Assembly: GCA_045595185.1 (NCBI GenBank)
Contig: JAZNZX010000059.1
Span: 47,854 to 111,853, forward strand
DNA from: Fimenecus sp045595185
GTDB lineage: Bacteria; Bacillota; Clostridia; Oscillospirales; Acutalibacteraceae
Direction of reading: 5' to 3'
Length of the DNA stretch: 64,000 nucleotides
The position numbers and the translations under genes were made by a program. The notes beneath the pieces are model-generated. The model ran no database searches and was not told the origin of the DNA. It worked only from the letters and a program-made list of their open reading frames with translations. Shown here in pieces: positions 38,031 through 47,500 of this stretch (position 1 is its first letter; every line of letters starts with the position of its first letter).

Positions 38031-38723
38031 ATGAAAAACATAAAAAAGGTTTTGCCGATACTTCTCGTTCTGATTCTCTTGTTTGTGGGCGGCTGTACAG
38101 ATAAAACCGATGATAACGGTGAAAACAACGGAACAGTTGTTTTCCGTAATAAGGAATTTCCAATGATGCTGAATTCAGATATTGAAATTACAAAGGCATT
38201 TCTTTATAGCGGTGAATTCCCTGAAGACGGAGGCTTCAGTAATAAAAACGAAGTCTTTGCGTTAAAAGTTTTAAATAAATCGCAAAAGGATATTCAGCTT
38301 GTAAGAATATATGTTGTGACTGACCAAAATGAGTATTTCTTTGAAATTACAACGCTTCCTTCACAAAAAGCAGTAACTGTCCTTGAAAAAGGTGCACAAA
38401 CTATATCGGAAGATGAAAAAATTCTTGAAATAAGAGAAGAAAATAAGGTTTTCTTTGAAAACAAACTTTCTCTTGCCACAGATAAGTTCCAAATTACACC
38501 TCTTGATAAGGTTATTAACATTAAAAACATCTCAAATGACGATGTTTCATCGGATGTATATGTTTATTTTAAGAGAGTTGATGCCGACGGTGACTATTTT
38601 GGTGGTATAACATTTCGTTCAAATGCAGGTCAGCTTAAATCAGGTGAATTCAAGCAGATACCTGCCTCTCATTTTATGAAAGAAAACAGTGAGGTGCTTT
38701 TTGTAGATTATGCAAAGCCGTAA
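38031..38723 (+). CDS. Cassette B lipoprotein of unknown function
   Basis: A 230-aa protein with lipobox VGGC (Cys22). It has two beta-rich segments around VLNKSQKDIQL and NIKNISNDDVSS and ends in VLFVDYAKP. It is a paralogue of the lipoprotein at 9666-10376, clearest in the last 75 residues. Its end overlaps the kinase-like gene start by 14 bases, as in cassette A. GGGTGA lies about 14 bases ahead of ATG. Function unknown; keeping it in both copies suggests a real part in the system. Confidence 0.8.
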   Translation: MKNIKKVLPILLVLILLFVGGCTDKTDDNGENNGTVVFRNKEFPMMLNSDIEITKAFLYSGEFPEDGGFSNKNEVFALKVLNKSQKDIQLVRIYVVTDQNEYFFEITTLPSQKAVTVLEKGAQTISEDEKILEIREENKVFFENKLSLATDKFQITPLDKVINIKNISNDDVSSDVYVYFKRVDADGDYFGGITFRSNAGQLKSGEFKQIPASHFMKENSEVLFVDYAKP

Positions 38724-39540
38724 GTATATTTTCTGCGGAACTTCTGTTGAATTGCAGAGTGAAGAACAAATTCAGCCTGAAGCAGAGTTTGCAAAATTCT
38801 TGTCTGACTATGCGAATGCCGATTACAAGGTTCGCATAATCCGTACGGATAATCTGCCTGCAAAAGATGGCGAACTCATATTTTCCTCAAATCGTAAGAA
38901 GATTTATTATGATGGTGATGTGAAAACTTATACTGCATATTTCAACAGCAAACTCCGTAAGTATGTGGATTTCGCCTGTAAGGTTAATAATTCTGAATTG
39001 TATATTGATTATCCTGATGAATTGCGTGAAATAACAATTTTTGAAAGTATTGATTTACCTGCAATATTGTTGGAAAAGGACATAGGAATTATCCATTGTT
39101 CTTTTATTGAGTATGATGGTAAGGCAATCCTTTTTGTCGGGGACAAGCAAGTTGGGAAATCTACACAGGCATCTCTTTGGAAAAAATATAAGGATGCTGA
39201 AATAATAAACGGTGACCGTGCTGCAGTTTACTGTGAAAAGGGGACATTTTATGCAGACGGAATACCTTTTTGCGGAACATCAAAAATATGCCAAAACAAA
39301 AAACTTCCTATAAAAGCATTGGTTTGCCTTTCGATAGGAAATTGCAATGAAATTAAAAAGTTATCCTCGATGGAGGCTTTTATGAAAATTGTGGGAAAAT
39401 TCACATATAACAGTACAAAGGAATCAGTGGCTCAAATTTCTTCACTTGCAGGTGAAATGGCTGAAAAACTGCCTGTGTATGCGTATTCCTGTCTTAAGGA
39501 TGAAAGTGCAGTAAACTTTTTAAAAGATGAATTAGGGTGA
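38710..39540 (+). CDS. HprK-like P-loop protein, cassette B
   Basis: A 276-aa protein with Walker A GDKQVGKST (Lys150), then ASLWKKY, NGDRAAV and DGIPFCGTS, and the same ending pattern as its cassette A paralogue (LPVYAYSCLKDESAVNFLKDELG against VTVYRFDCLPDKTAVECLKKELG, compared in parts). HprK/PEPCK-like ATP site is likely. N-terminal ~100 residues diverge and may contact the peptide or lipoprotein. It starts inside the lipoprotein gene at a MQS(R/K)KY site shared by both cassettes. A role as kinase or leader-binding partner is inferred. Confidence 0.8.
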   Translation: MQSRKYIFCGTSVELQSEEQIQPEAEFAKFLSDYANADYKVRIIRTDNLPAKDGELIFSSNRKKIYYDGDVKTYTAYFNSKLRKYVDFACKVNNSELYIDYPDELREITIFESIDLPAILLEKDIGIIHCSFIEYDGKAILFVGDKQVGKSTQASLWKKYKDAEIINGDRAAVYCEKGTFYADGIPFCGTSKICQNKKLPIKALVCLSIGNCNEIKKLSSMEAFMKIVGKFTYNSTKESVAQISSLAGEMAEKLPVYAYSCLKDESAVNFLKDELG

Positions 39541-39550
39541 CATAACGGTT

Positions 39551-40684
39551 ATGAATCATGGAACAACTTCAAACAATACAACATCGGCTGAACCTGTAAT
39601 TTCTATGTATCTGCATCAGAAGGGAAAAGAAAAGGGAGTACCCGTTTCAGGAACCTTTGAAATAACATCAAGATGTAATTTCAATTGCAAAATGTGTTAT
39701 ATTCATTCACCTGAATGTAATCAGAAAAAAGATGAATTACCTGCAGAATGGTGGATAGAAACAGGCAAAAAAGCAGTAGAAGAAGGAATGATTTTTCTGC
39801 TTATAACAGGTGGTGAACCTCTTATCAGAGAGGATTTTCCATATATTTATACGGAACTTAAAAAACTTGGACTTATTATTTCAATAAATACAAACGGTTA
39901 TCTTTTGAAGGGCAAAATTGCCGAATTGTTCAAGGAAAATCCTCCTTCAAGACTTAATGTTACGCTTTATGGCTCAAATGACGATACTTATGAAAAAGTT
40001 ACAGGGGTAAGAGGCTTTTCAACAGTAATTGAAAATATTCAGCATATGCGTTCAATGGGCATTGAGGTGCGACTTAATTGCAGTCTCACAAAAGGCAATT
40101 ATGAGGATATGGAAGGCATTTTCAAGATTGCAAATCGTTTGAATCTTCATGTCAAAACAACACCTTATATGTATCCGCAGTTAAGGTCGGGAAAAGGAAT
40201 AGGTGAAAATGACTATCGTCTTGACCCTGTTTTGGCAGCTAAATGTCGTGTCGGTTGGTCGCTTCTGCAATATACACCTGAAGACTTTATAAATCGTGCT
40301 CATGGTATGAAAAACGGAGTTGACATGTTTGAAAAAGAATGTGTCGAGGAGGTTGAACCCGGAAAAATTCGTTGCAGAGCAGGAAAAACAAGTTGCTGGG
40401 TTAACAAAAACGGTGAAATGTCACTTTGTGGCATAATCGACAAGTCCTTTGATATTAAAACATTAGGTTTTGCAGGTGCGTGGCAAAAGGTTAAGGAATA
40501 CACGGAATCAATCAGGTTGCCAATAAAGTGTACAACATGCAAATACCGTCATTTTTGTAATGTTTGTGCAGCAGTTTGCTATACTGAAACAGGTGATTTT
40601 GGAGGCGTACCTGAATATGTCTGTCGTTTCAGCGAAGAAACAGCAAGGATAACACAACTCGAAGCAGAAAAACGTGTTAAATGA
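39551..40684 (+). CDS. Radical SAM/SPASM peptide-modifying enzyme, cassette B
   Basis: A 377-aa enzyme with Cys42, Cys46 and Cys49 in TSRCNFNCKMCY, LITGGEPL after it, and SPASM cysteines in CRAGKTSCW, LCGIID, CTTCKYRHFCNVCAA and YVCRF. It is a clear paralogue of 11199-12263; a 10-residue N-terminal extension and an insert with FEKECVEEVEPG before the SPASM region are extra. It begins 10 bases after the kinase-like gene rather than overlapping it, with only a weak GGGTGA ribosome site. Likely substrate is the peptide at 37722-37961. Confidence 0.9.
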   Translation: MNHGTTSNNTTSAEPVISMYLHQKGKEKGVPVSGTFEITSRCNFNCKMCYIHSPECNQKKDELPAEWWIETGKKAVEEGMIFLLITGGEPLIREDFPYIYTELKKLGLIISINTNGYLLKGKIAELFKENPPSRLNVTLYGSNDDTYEKVTGVRGFSTVIENIQHMRSMGIEVRLNCSLTKGNYEDMEGIFKIANRLNLHVKTTPYMYPQLRSGKGIGENDYRLDPVLAAKCRVGWSLLQYTPEDFINRAHGMKNGVDMFEKECVEEVEPGKIRCRAGKTSCWVNKNGEMSLCGIIDKSFDIKTLGFAGAWQKVKEYTESIRLPIKCTTCKYRHFCNVCAAVCYTETGDFGGVPEYVCRFSEETARITQLEAEKRVK

Positions 40685-40732
40685 TTATTACACATTTAAT
40701 AATATAATAATCGGATAAATGGAGGAGTTATT

Positions 40733-40825
40733 ATGCGTAAAGATTTCGGAGTTAAAACTTGGGCTTATCCTATGCCTGTGTTTATTGTGTGTGCTTATGA
40801 CAAAGACGGAAAACCTTGTTTATGA
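40733..40825 (+). pseudogene. Remnant of a flavin reductase-family gene
   Basis: A strong GGAGGAG ribosome site and ATG 40733 begin 30 codons reading MRKDFGVKTWAYPMPVFIVC, then AYDKDGKPCL and a stop. This matches the N-terminus of flavin reductase/flavoredoxin-like proteins (KDFGxKxWxYPMPVxIxxTYDxDGxPD), which are about 190 aa. The conserved NAAWGG core is missing, so the gene has lost nearly all of its length after the start. Confidence 0.7.
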
Positions 40826-40932
40826 ACGGTAACATGAGCAATTTCGAACTTACAAAATTTGAAACAAAAAACGGAAATCTCATATTGAATTATAGGAAAA
40901 GTAATAATTCAGCAAATAACGATTATCAGTAA
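40822..40932 (+). CDS. Short ORF of 36 codons, doubtful
   Basis: Begins MNGNMSNFELTKFETKNG and overlaps the remnant's stop codon (ATGA). It resembles the end of some protein rather than a start, and no ribosome site is seen. Its last codons run into the 35-base repeat. Perhaps the remaining 3' end after an internal deletion, or chance. Confidence 0.25.
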   Translation: MNGNMSNFELTKFETKNGNLILNYRKSNNSANNDYQ

Positions 40933-40951
40933 TTTAACGATAAGTTAGAGA
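40917..40951 (+). repeat. 35-base repeat, copy 1, ahead of hairpin copy 4
   Basis: Begins TAACGATTATCAGTAATTTA and ends GTTAGAGA. It matches 59345-59379 at 33 of 35 positions. In both places the conserved hairpin follows about 33-36 bases later, so the repeated unit is larger than the hairpin alone. Confidence 0.8.
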
Positions 40952-40980
40952 ATGCTTTTAAATAATCACTAAATATACAC

Positions 40981-41026
40981 AAAAAGCGTTGCAAGAGGGA
41001 CAACAAATTCCCAAATGCAACGTTTG
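40981..41026. terminator. Conserved hairpin, copy 4
   Basis: AAGCGTTGCA (40984-40993) pairs with TGCAACGTTT (41016-41025), with an outer G-U pair. The loop reads AGAGGGACAACAAATTCCCAAA with an inner GGG/CCC pairing. It lies between the gene remnant and the DUF4434 gene, and so is the one copy that is not between convergent genes or right after an operon. Confidence 0.75.
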
Positions 41027-41036
41027 TGCTTTTATG

Positions 41037-41065
41037 TGGAAAATTTATGTGTGATGTGGTATAAT
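41037..41065 (+). promoter_or_regulatory. Predicted promoter of the DUF4434 gene
   Basis: TGGAAA (41037-41042), 17-base spacer, perfect TATAAT (41060-41065) in a TGTGGTATAAT context like that at 17197. Confidence 0.5.
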
Positions 41066-41105
41066 GTGGCCATAAAGTTATTTTATTGAAATAAGGAGTG
41101 TTCTT

Positions 41106-42461
41106 ATGTTCAGTTTTATTAAGAATTTCTTTGTTGCATTGATGGCGTTTATTACATTTGCGTCACCTTTTGGTGATACGCAGTTGCCTGGACGAAAATG
41201 TGCACCTGAATTTAGTGGTACATTTCTTCAATCGTGGATGAGTAGCAGTTGGGATGATGAACGATGGGCATCAGAGATTGATTGTATGCAGAGAGATGGC
41301 GTTGAATATCTTGTTCTTCAGGATATTGCAAATATGGATGCAGACGGAAATTGGACTGTTTATTATAACAGTACAATTCCGGCCTTTGACGATGCTGCTT
41401 TTGGTGGTGATGTTGTCAAGTCCGCTCTTGAAGCCTGCAAGGGTACGGATATCAAGGTTTTTGTTGGTCTTACAATGTTTGATTCCTTTTGGTTACTGGG
41501 CAATTTTACTGGAGAATACAAGTCAGTCTGCAGGATTACTGCTGATATGCTTGAAGATATTTATGACGGTTACTATTCTGTCAGCCCTGAGAATTTCTAT
41601 GGTTGGTATTTTACTCTTGAAATCAACAATCAGATAAACTGTGGACCACTTATGAATAAGATGGCTAAGGGCTTTAATACCGTTCTTAACAGAGCAACTG
41701 AGGTTGACCCTGCTCTTCCAATGATGATAAGTCCATATACTGCCCATTATCTTGATTTGGGTGATGTTGCCACATATTCTCAATGGCTCACTTTCTTTGA
41801 GAAGGTAGATTTCAGAGATGGTGATATTGTTGCACCTCAGGATGCAGTCGGGGCTGATTGGATTGAAGAAGATGACCTTATCAAAATTTGGGAAATATAT
41901 TCTTCAGCAGTAAAAAGAGCTGATGCAGACATAAAACTGTGGGGAAATTGTGAGAATTTTGATATTGCAATAGGCCCGAGTGCTCTTGGTGGCACAATTC
42001 TTAGACCTGAAACTGAGAATATCGAGTCTGTCCCTGTAACGCTTGACAGATTTATCATGCAACTGGATGTGGCTTCACGCTATTGTGAGAATATTATTAC
42101 ATTCTCTTACTCACACTATTACTCACCAAATGTTGTAAAGGATATGTATATGGAAACATATCGTGATTATGTCTTGAATGGCTATGTACTTGAAACAGAG
42201 TGCCCTACTAAGCCTGCAAACGCAACAATTACTTCCGATGAAAATGGTGTGACAATAAGTTGGGAGGCTTCTGGCGACAACTTCGGTGTTGCTTATTATC
42301 GTATTTGCAAAAACGGTGAATTTTTAACACGAGTAGAAAATTATAAGTGGGACTATCCTCTTACAGTGACGGACCCTGCTGGCATTTCCGGTGATGTGTA
42401 TACGATTACTGCTGTTGACGCAGCCGGAAACCGGTCAAATGTAGAACTGTCTTTTGACTGA
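41106..42461 (+). CDS. Secreted DUF4434-like protein with fibronectin type III domain
   Basis: A 451-aa protein with an N-terminal hydrophobic segment (~3-22), then a barrel-like domain with GTFLQSWMSSSWDDERW and YLVLQDIANM near the start and later GWYFTLEINNQI and DIVAPQDAVGAD, the pattern of DUF4434 proteins, which resemble glycoside hydrolases of the TIM-barrel type. Residues ~370-451 look like a fibronectin type III domain (ITSDENGVTISWEASGDN, YTITAVDAAGN). Possibly a glycan-acting surface protein; the activity is unproven. AAGGAG precedes ATG. Confidence 0.78.
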   Translation: MFSFIKNFFVALMAFITFASPFGDTQLPGRKCAPEFSGTFLQSWMSSSWDDERWASEIDCMQRDGVEYLVLQDIANMDADGNWTVYYNSTIPAFDDAAFGGDVVKSALEACKGTDIKVFVGLTMFDSFWLLGNFTGEYKSVCRITADMLEDIYDGYYSVSPENFYGWYFTLEINNQINCGPLMNKMAKGFNTVLNRATEVDPALPMMISPYTAHYLDLGDVATYSQWLTFFEKVDFRDGDIVAPQDAVGADWIEEDDLIKIWEIYSSAVKRADADIKLWGNCENFDIAIGPSALGGTILRPETENIESVPVTLDRFIMQLDVASRYCENIITFSYSHYYSPNVVKDMYMETYRDYVLNGYVLETECPTKPANATITSDENGVTISWEASGDNFGVAYYRICKNGEFLTRVENYKWDYPLTVTDPAGISGDVYTITAVDAAGNRSNVELSFD

Positions 42462-42493
42462 TGATATAGAATTAAAAAACCTAATAAGAAACA

Positions 42494-42535
42494 AAGCGTT
42501 GCAAGAGGGACAACAAAACCCCAAATGCAACGCTT
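42494..42535. terminator. Conserved hairpin, copy 5 (between convergent genes)
   Basis: AAGCGTTGCA (42494-42503) pairs with TGCAACGCTT (42526-42535), with the loop AGAGGGACAACAAAACCCC and inner GGG/CCC pairing. It lies between the DUF4434 gene and the convergent sulfatase gene. Confidence 0.85.
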
Positions 42536-42539
42536 AATT

Positions 42540-43646
42540 TTATATTTTCAATTTTGTTCTAATCCAGTCGATGAACTGTGACGGAGTTTTGCCTGTAAGC
42601 GAAATCGCGCCTGTTACTGCTTTTGCAACAAATAAAGGTACGCCCGCAGATGCGATGTTGTTCTCTAAAAACTCATTGGTGAAACGGTCATCAAATTTTG
42701 TGGGAACACTATCACAGGTTTTCATATACCACATTAAGATTTCTTCTTGCATTTTCGCGATTATATCTTTATACTGCTCATCATCAATACGATTCACACT
42801 CTCGCCTTCATTCAGTACATAAACTGTTGCACAAAGGTCAGTAAGCTCTGTGAGATTACTGTTTATACCCTTATCTGCCTGAATATTCTTCGCAGGCTTA
42901 ATAATAAATGGTACATTTACAAGACAATCAGGAAAACAGTTCTGACATTTTTCAACCAGACCATAGTCGGTTGTATAGTCACCGTGGTCAGATATGACAA
43001 TAATCGCAGTATCGTCATAAATTCCCTCGTTTTTAAGAGTATCAATAATTCGACCAAGCTGGTCATCCACTTTGGCACACATTGCAAGGTAAACACGACG
43101 GATTTCATTAAAGCGTTCTTCTGTGTAGTCAGCAACACCTAATGCATCACGAAGACCTGTTCCCATTAGTGGTTTTCCGTCTGTATCTTTGATGGTTGGG
43201 ATTCTTTCTTGTAATCTGCCCTCGTCAATCAATTCGTAATATTTCTGCTCAATCTGATATGGGGGATGAGGGAAATTAAGTCCCACAAACATAAAGAAAG
43301 GTTTATCGTTTGGTCGTTTTTTGATGCTCTTTATTGCTGAATCGACAATTAAATCATCAGTATTTTTGATTTCCCTAACATTTTTATTTTCAGGGATTAT
43401 ACCATCCAAAAAGGAATTGTATGTATCACTACCTTTTTCGCCTCTTTGAGCCTTAACCACAGTTACAGGTGCTTTAATGCCATTTACCATAAGATATTTA
43501 TCAATATTTTTCTGATGATATTTTTTGTACTGACCTGCCATCAAGCACCCGCGAGCCGAAGAAATTGTGTAATAACCTGCTTTTTTCATATCGATAAACA
43601 GATTCTCTTCATCAGGCTGTAAAAAACTAATTACTATATTGACCAT
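42540..43646 (-). pseudogene. 5'-truncated sulfatase gene
   Basis: A 368-codon frame. It has the middle and C-terminal parts of a sulfatase (NLFIDMKKAGYYT, FFMFVGLNFPHPPY, MCAKVDDQLGRIIDTL, VISDHGDYTTDYGL) but begins where about 100 residues should already have passed. The N-terminal metal-binding Asp pair and the CxPSR site, whose cysteine becomes formylglycine, are absent. No ribosome site lies before the ATG, and the frame upstream meets a stop after about ten codons. Without the catalytic residue the product could not be an active sulfatase, so I call a pseudogene. A shortened protein with another role cannot be excluded. Confidence 0.75.
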
Positions 43647-43734
43647 ACTGTCAGATAATATGATTTTTATAGAAATGAAGTAGAGAAGATAAAAATCTAT
43701 ATATAAAATATGTTAAAAAATAACAAAAAAACTA

Positions 43735-43790
43735 TTGACAAATAGCATTTAAAACAATAAAATTATATCAAGAATTATAACGCGTTATAA
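43735..43790 (+). promoter_or_regulatory. TetR promoter with 16-bp palindromic operator
   Basis: TTGACA (43735-43740), 17-base spacer, TAAAAT (43758-43763), then the perfect palindrome TTATAACGCGTTATAA (43775-43790) starting 11 bases after the -10, near the transcription start. It is followed by two more GCAATaTAAA/GCAATTTAAA-like direct repeats. A self-repression site is likely. Confidence 0.75.
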
Positions 43791-43837
43791 AACGCAATAT
43801 AAAATGCAATTTAAAGTTAAAAAGAGAAGGTGAATAT

Positions 43838-44521
43838 ATGGCGGTAAAAACACAAGCACAAAGGCACGAAGAAATGAAAAACAAAGTGCTTTATGTTGCT
43901 GCTAAACTTTTCCTTGAAAAAGGTTATACTGAAACCTCACTTAAAGAGATTTCATCTACAGCAAAGATTAATATCGGTTCACTGATTAATCTTTTCAAAA
44001 CCAAGGAGAATATACTGTGTGAACTTGTTGAATATGTTTTGGAAGGACAGTTTAGGGCGACTGAAGAATTTTTAAAGAATAAAACGGATGATAAGATTTT
44101 GTTTTATGCTGCAGAAACCACTTTGCAACTGCATATGGCTGAATCGAACGAATACATTCGTGATTTGTATGCCGCAGCATATTCAATGCCAAATACAATG
44201 ACTTTAATTCAACAGAAAATAACGGGAAAACTTGAAGAAATTTTCAAGGAACAACTTCCTACTTTGGAGACAAAGGACTTTTTTGAACTTGAAATCGCTT
44301 CCGGTGGAATAATGAGAAGTTTCATGACAACTCCTTGTGATATGTATTTCACAATGGACAGAAAGGTAAGACGATTTATTGAAACAACGCTTCTTCTTTA
44401 TCGTGTATCAGATGAAAAAATCAATGAGGCTAATGATTTTGTTTTGCAGTTCGATTTTGAGTCATTTGCTAAACAAGTTATCGAAGACATGCTGAAATAT
44501 CTTGAGGAAAAAACATTATAA
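43838..44521 (+). CDS. TetR/AcrR-family repressor 2
   Basis: A 227-aa regulator with an N-terminal helix-turn-helix (AAKLFLEKGYTETSLKEIS, then KINIGSLINLFKTKENIL). The ligand domain resembles that of repressor 3 (58588) at AES/TSE-IRDLYxxAYSxP, LP.LE.KD, EIASxGIMR and PCDxYFT. It lies 32 bases ahead of two giant surface-protein genes that it probably controls. AGAAGGTG precedes the start. Confidence 0.9.
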   Translation: MAVKTQAQRHEEMKNKVLYVAAKLFLEKGYTETSLKEISSTAKINIGSLINLFKTKENILCELVEYVLEGQFRATEEFLKNKTDDKILFYAAETTLQLHMAESNEYIRDLYAAAYSMPNTMTLIQQKITGKLEEIFKEQLPTLETKDFFELEIASGGIMRSFMTTPCDMYFTMDRKVRRFIETTLLLYRVSDEKINEANDFVLQFDFESFAKQVIEDMLKYLEEKTL

Positions 44522-44553
44522 TTGTGTAAGCAATTTATATGGAGGTGTCATAA

Positions 44554-47500
44554 TTGGAAAAAATTAAGAAACTCGTCCAAAAAATTAAAGAAAACAGACA
44601 CGGAAAGAAGATAACGGCAGTTGTTTTAAGTGCTGCAATTATTCTTGGTGTTGTTGCTCCTGCGGCGGTCTTTTTTGTAAAGGCTGATTCATATCTCCCG
44701 TGGCCGGAGGTCGGCGAAGCAGGATATAAGGTAATGAATATTGAGGATATGAATTATTCTAATAACTCAATTTATTCTGTCTTTGACAGATCGTATGAGT
44801 GTGTTTTTTACAGCACTAATGGTGGCTTTTATGAGCTTGACCGATATAGCGGCTCATTAGGAGGCCTTCATAAGGTTAAATTTGAAGGTTACAGACACTC
44901 ATCATGGCCTATGAGTTCTGTTGGAATTGAGGAAAGTAAAAGAAATTTCAGCATAAGCTATGAACTCAAAACATCGGTTATTCAAAGCGATATGCTTGAG
45001 ATGAAATATGTCGGAACAAAATATGATGGCAATGCTTATAAAGATTTTGAGTCAATTTGGTCAACCAGAAAATATGTTATGCTCAGTGGTGACCAATGGA
45101 CAATAATCAGCGGTATCTATGCAGCTCTCGGTGACAGATATAAGCCGGGTGACAAGGGCTGGACATACAGCGTTACCGACAATGACCCTGAGTACGACAA
45201 TCAACCGGTTATCTGGCTTGATGCAGGGGAAATGCTTCGTCCGACTAATCATGAGATTTCTCTTGATGATTTAGCAAATGTAAGAATCAAACTTACACTT
45301 GATAATGCTGGTATGCGTGAGATATACGATAAGGTTGATGTAATCGCATACGCTGTTGCACTTGATAATGAAGAAGGTAAAATCGGATTCAGAATTACAG
45401 ACGAGGATTGGCTTAAGATAACAAGAAAAGAGTATGAAACTGCAACAGGTACAACATACGGAGCGAACTATATTATTGTTTCTGTTACAGATGCATCTGT
45501 TGATGGAAGTTACTTACTTGAAAGATTTGATGAATATTCAATAAATATGGCAAGGTTTGTTGAAGACCCTGTTGTTGACCTTGCAGGTAATACACTAGCA
45601 TTGCCATACAATAAGAATATTGCAGCAAAAGGGCTTTACATTGATGCTTCAGGTCCTTTTGTAACAAGAATTGAAATGAGCGGTAGTAATCTTGCTGATG
45701 TTGAACCTGATGAAAACGGAACAGTTGAAATTGAGGATGCAGCACAGCTTATTTCAAGAATTGGTGATACTGTTGATGCTGATGTTATTATCAGCGAACA
45801 GTTAAAAACTGAAACAGTAAGCAGTAATCTTAAGCTTGAGTGGAGTATAAATGATAAGAACGGAAATCCTGTTACAACAAGTCTTGTCAAAGTAGATAAT
45901 ACTCACAGAGAGTCTGTTAACAGTGATTGCGTAACAAGACTTGACTTTGCTCCTTTTGTAATTTCAGAGGGTATGACAGTTTCAGGAAATCAGATTAAGC
46001 CTGTAAGACTTATCAATGCACAGAATGCAACTGACTCATCGGACAACCATCTTGCAGAAAACGGAACAGTTGATTTTGTTGAGGAAGGTACTGCAATAAG
46101 CAAGCAGACATATCTTGACATTGAAGGTCCGTCTGTTGAGGTAGTGCAATCAGTAAAACAGGTCGATTCTGAAACAGGTGAGATACATATTATTGCAGAA
46201 CTTAATGTTTCTGACGGCGTAAACGGTGACGGAAAGCTTTTTGCAGGTATTGAAAGAACAGGTGATGAGCCTAACGGATTCCTTTCTGTTAAAGGTTACA
46301 ACGGGGATACTGAATTGCCTTTTAAATATGCTTTTACTGATTCAATGACACTTACTGATGATGTTGTTTTTACAGATGCCAGCGTAGGTGAAAATCAGGT
46401 GTCAGCACTTAAACTTGCAAATGACGGAACATACTTTATGCATGTTTTCCTCAACGAAACTGAAGGTGTTGAAATTGACAATGACAAGGGTATTGAAATC
46501 AATTTCAGACTTAAAGATGCAGTTGAAAACGAAAATGAAACAAACATTGAGTTCAACAAGCTTGATATTGACGACGTAGCACCAACAGTTGCAATTACTC
46601 AGGCGTTAGGTGTATTAACACCAAATAGTGATGAAACAAGCAGTCAAAGAGTAATTGGTTATATTACTGCAGAAGACGTTAACGGTATTCTTGCAATAGA
46701 TTGCAAATGGGGCGAAAACGGTACTTGGGAAAACCTCTATACTTACAATGAGTACAGAGGTCTTGAGGACAAAGTTGAGGTTACAGCACTAAATGATATT
46801 GCAGGTAGCGGTACTGTTACAGAAACACTTTATGTGAGAGTAACAGATGCAAAAGCTGACTGCATAACAGCTAACAAGGAAACAGAAGCAACAAGTGTAT
46901 ATGTTCTTGACTTGAACAGAGTAAATGCAAACTATGAAATAGTTGGTGACCCGACAGTTCCTGACGGTTCAATTAATGTCAAAGTTTATGAACCTGAATA
47001 TTCGGGACTTATTGAAGGAACCCGCTATACAAGAGCAGTCATTACCGTTCAGGATGTTGAAAATTCTATGGCCGTAAATAAAACTTATGTTCGTATTTTT
47101 GACAGCTACACTGAGGACGGAACAAATCTCTTCGGCGAGGGAACCTGGTACAGAGTTCAGATGGGTAGTGGTTTGTACTGGGATGAACCTGTTGAGGAAA
47201 GTCCTGATTGGACTCGTTATGGTAATATGACAGTTCAGTTTGCTGCAAGTATGAACGACCTTACACCTGTTAATGGCGCATATTACGATGATACAAATGA
47301 TGCGACATATCATGAAAGTGAAGCATTTACAGTGTGTTATGCTCCTAAGAATGACGGCGTTCACAATATTTCAAACGTTACCGTAAGAAACAATCTTAAC
47401 GAGGTTCAGACAGCGTTAGAAAAGAATTACGAAGGTGAAAAATACACTTATTATAAATTTGACATCTCAATGGATGGCGTAAGATACCACTATAGTCTTA

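Larger units (their letters stand above)
40685..41105. other. Intergenic region with gene remnant and repeat
   Basis: The 421 bases hold a flavin reductase remnant (40733-40825), a second short reading frame (40822-40932), a 35-base repeat (40917-40951), the conserved hairpin copy 4 (40981-41026) and a promoter (41037-41065). Confidence 0.7.
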
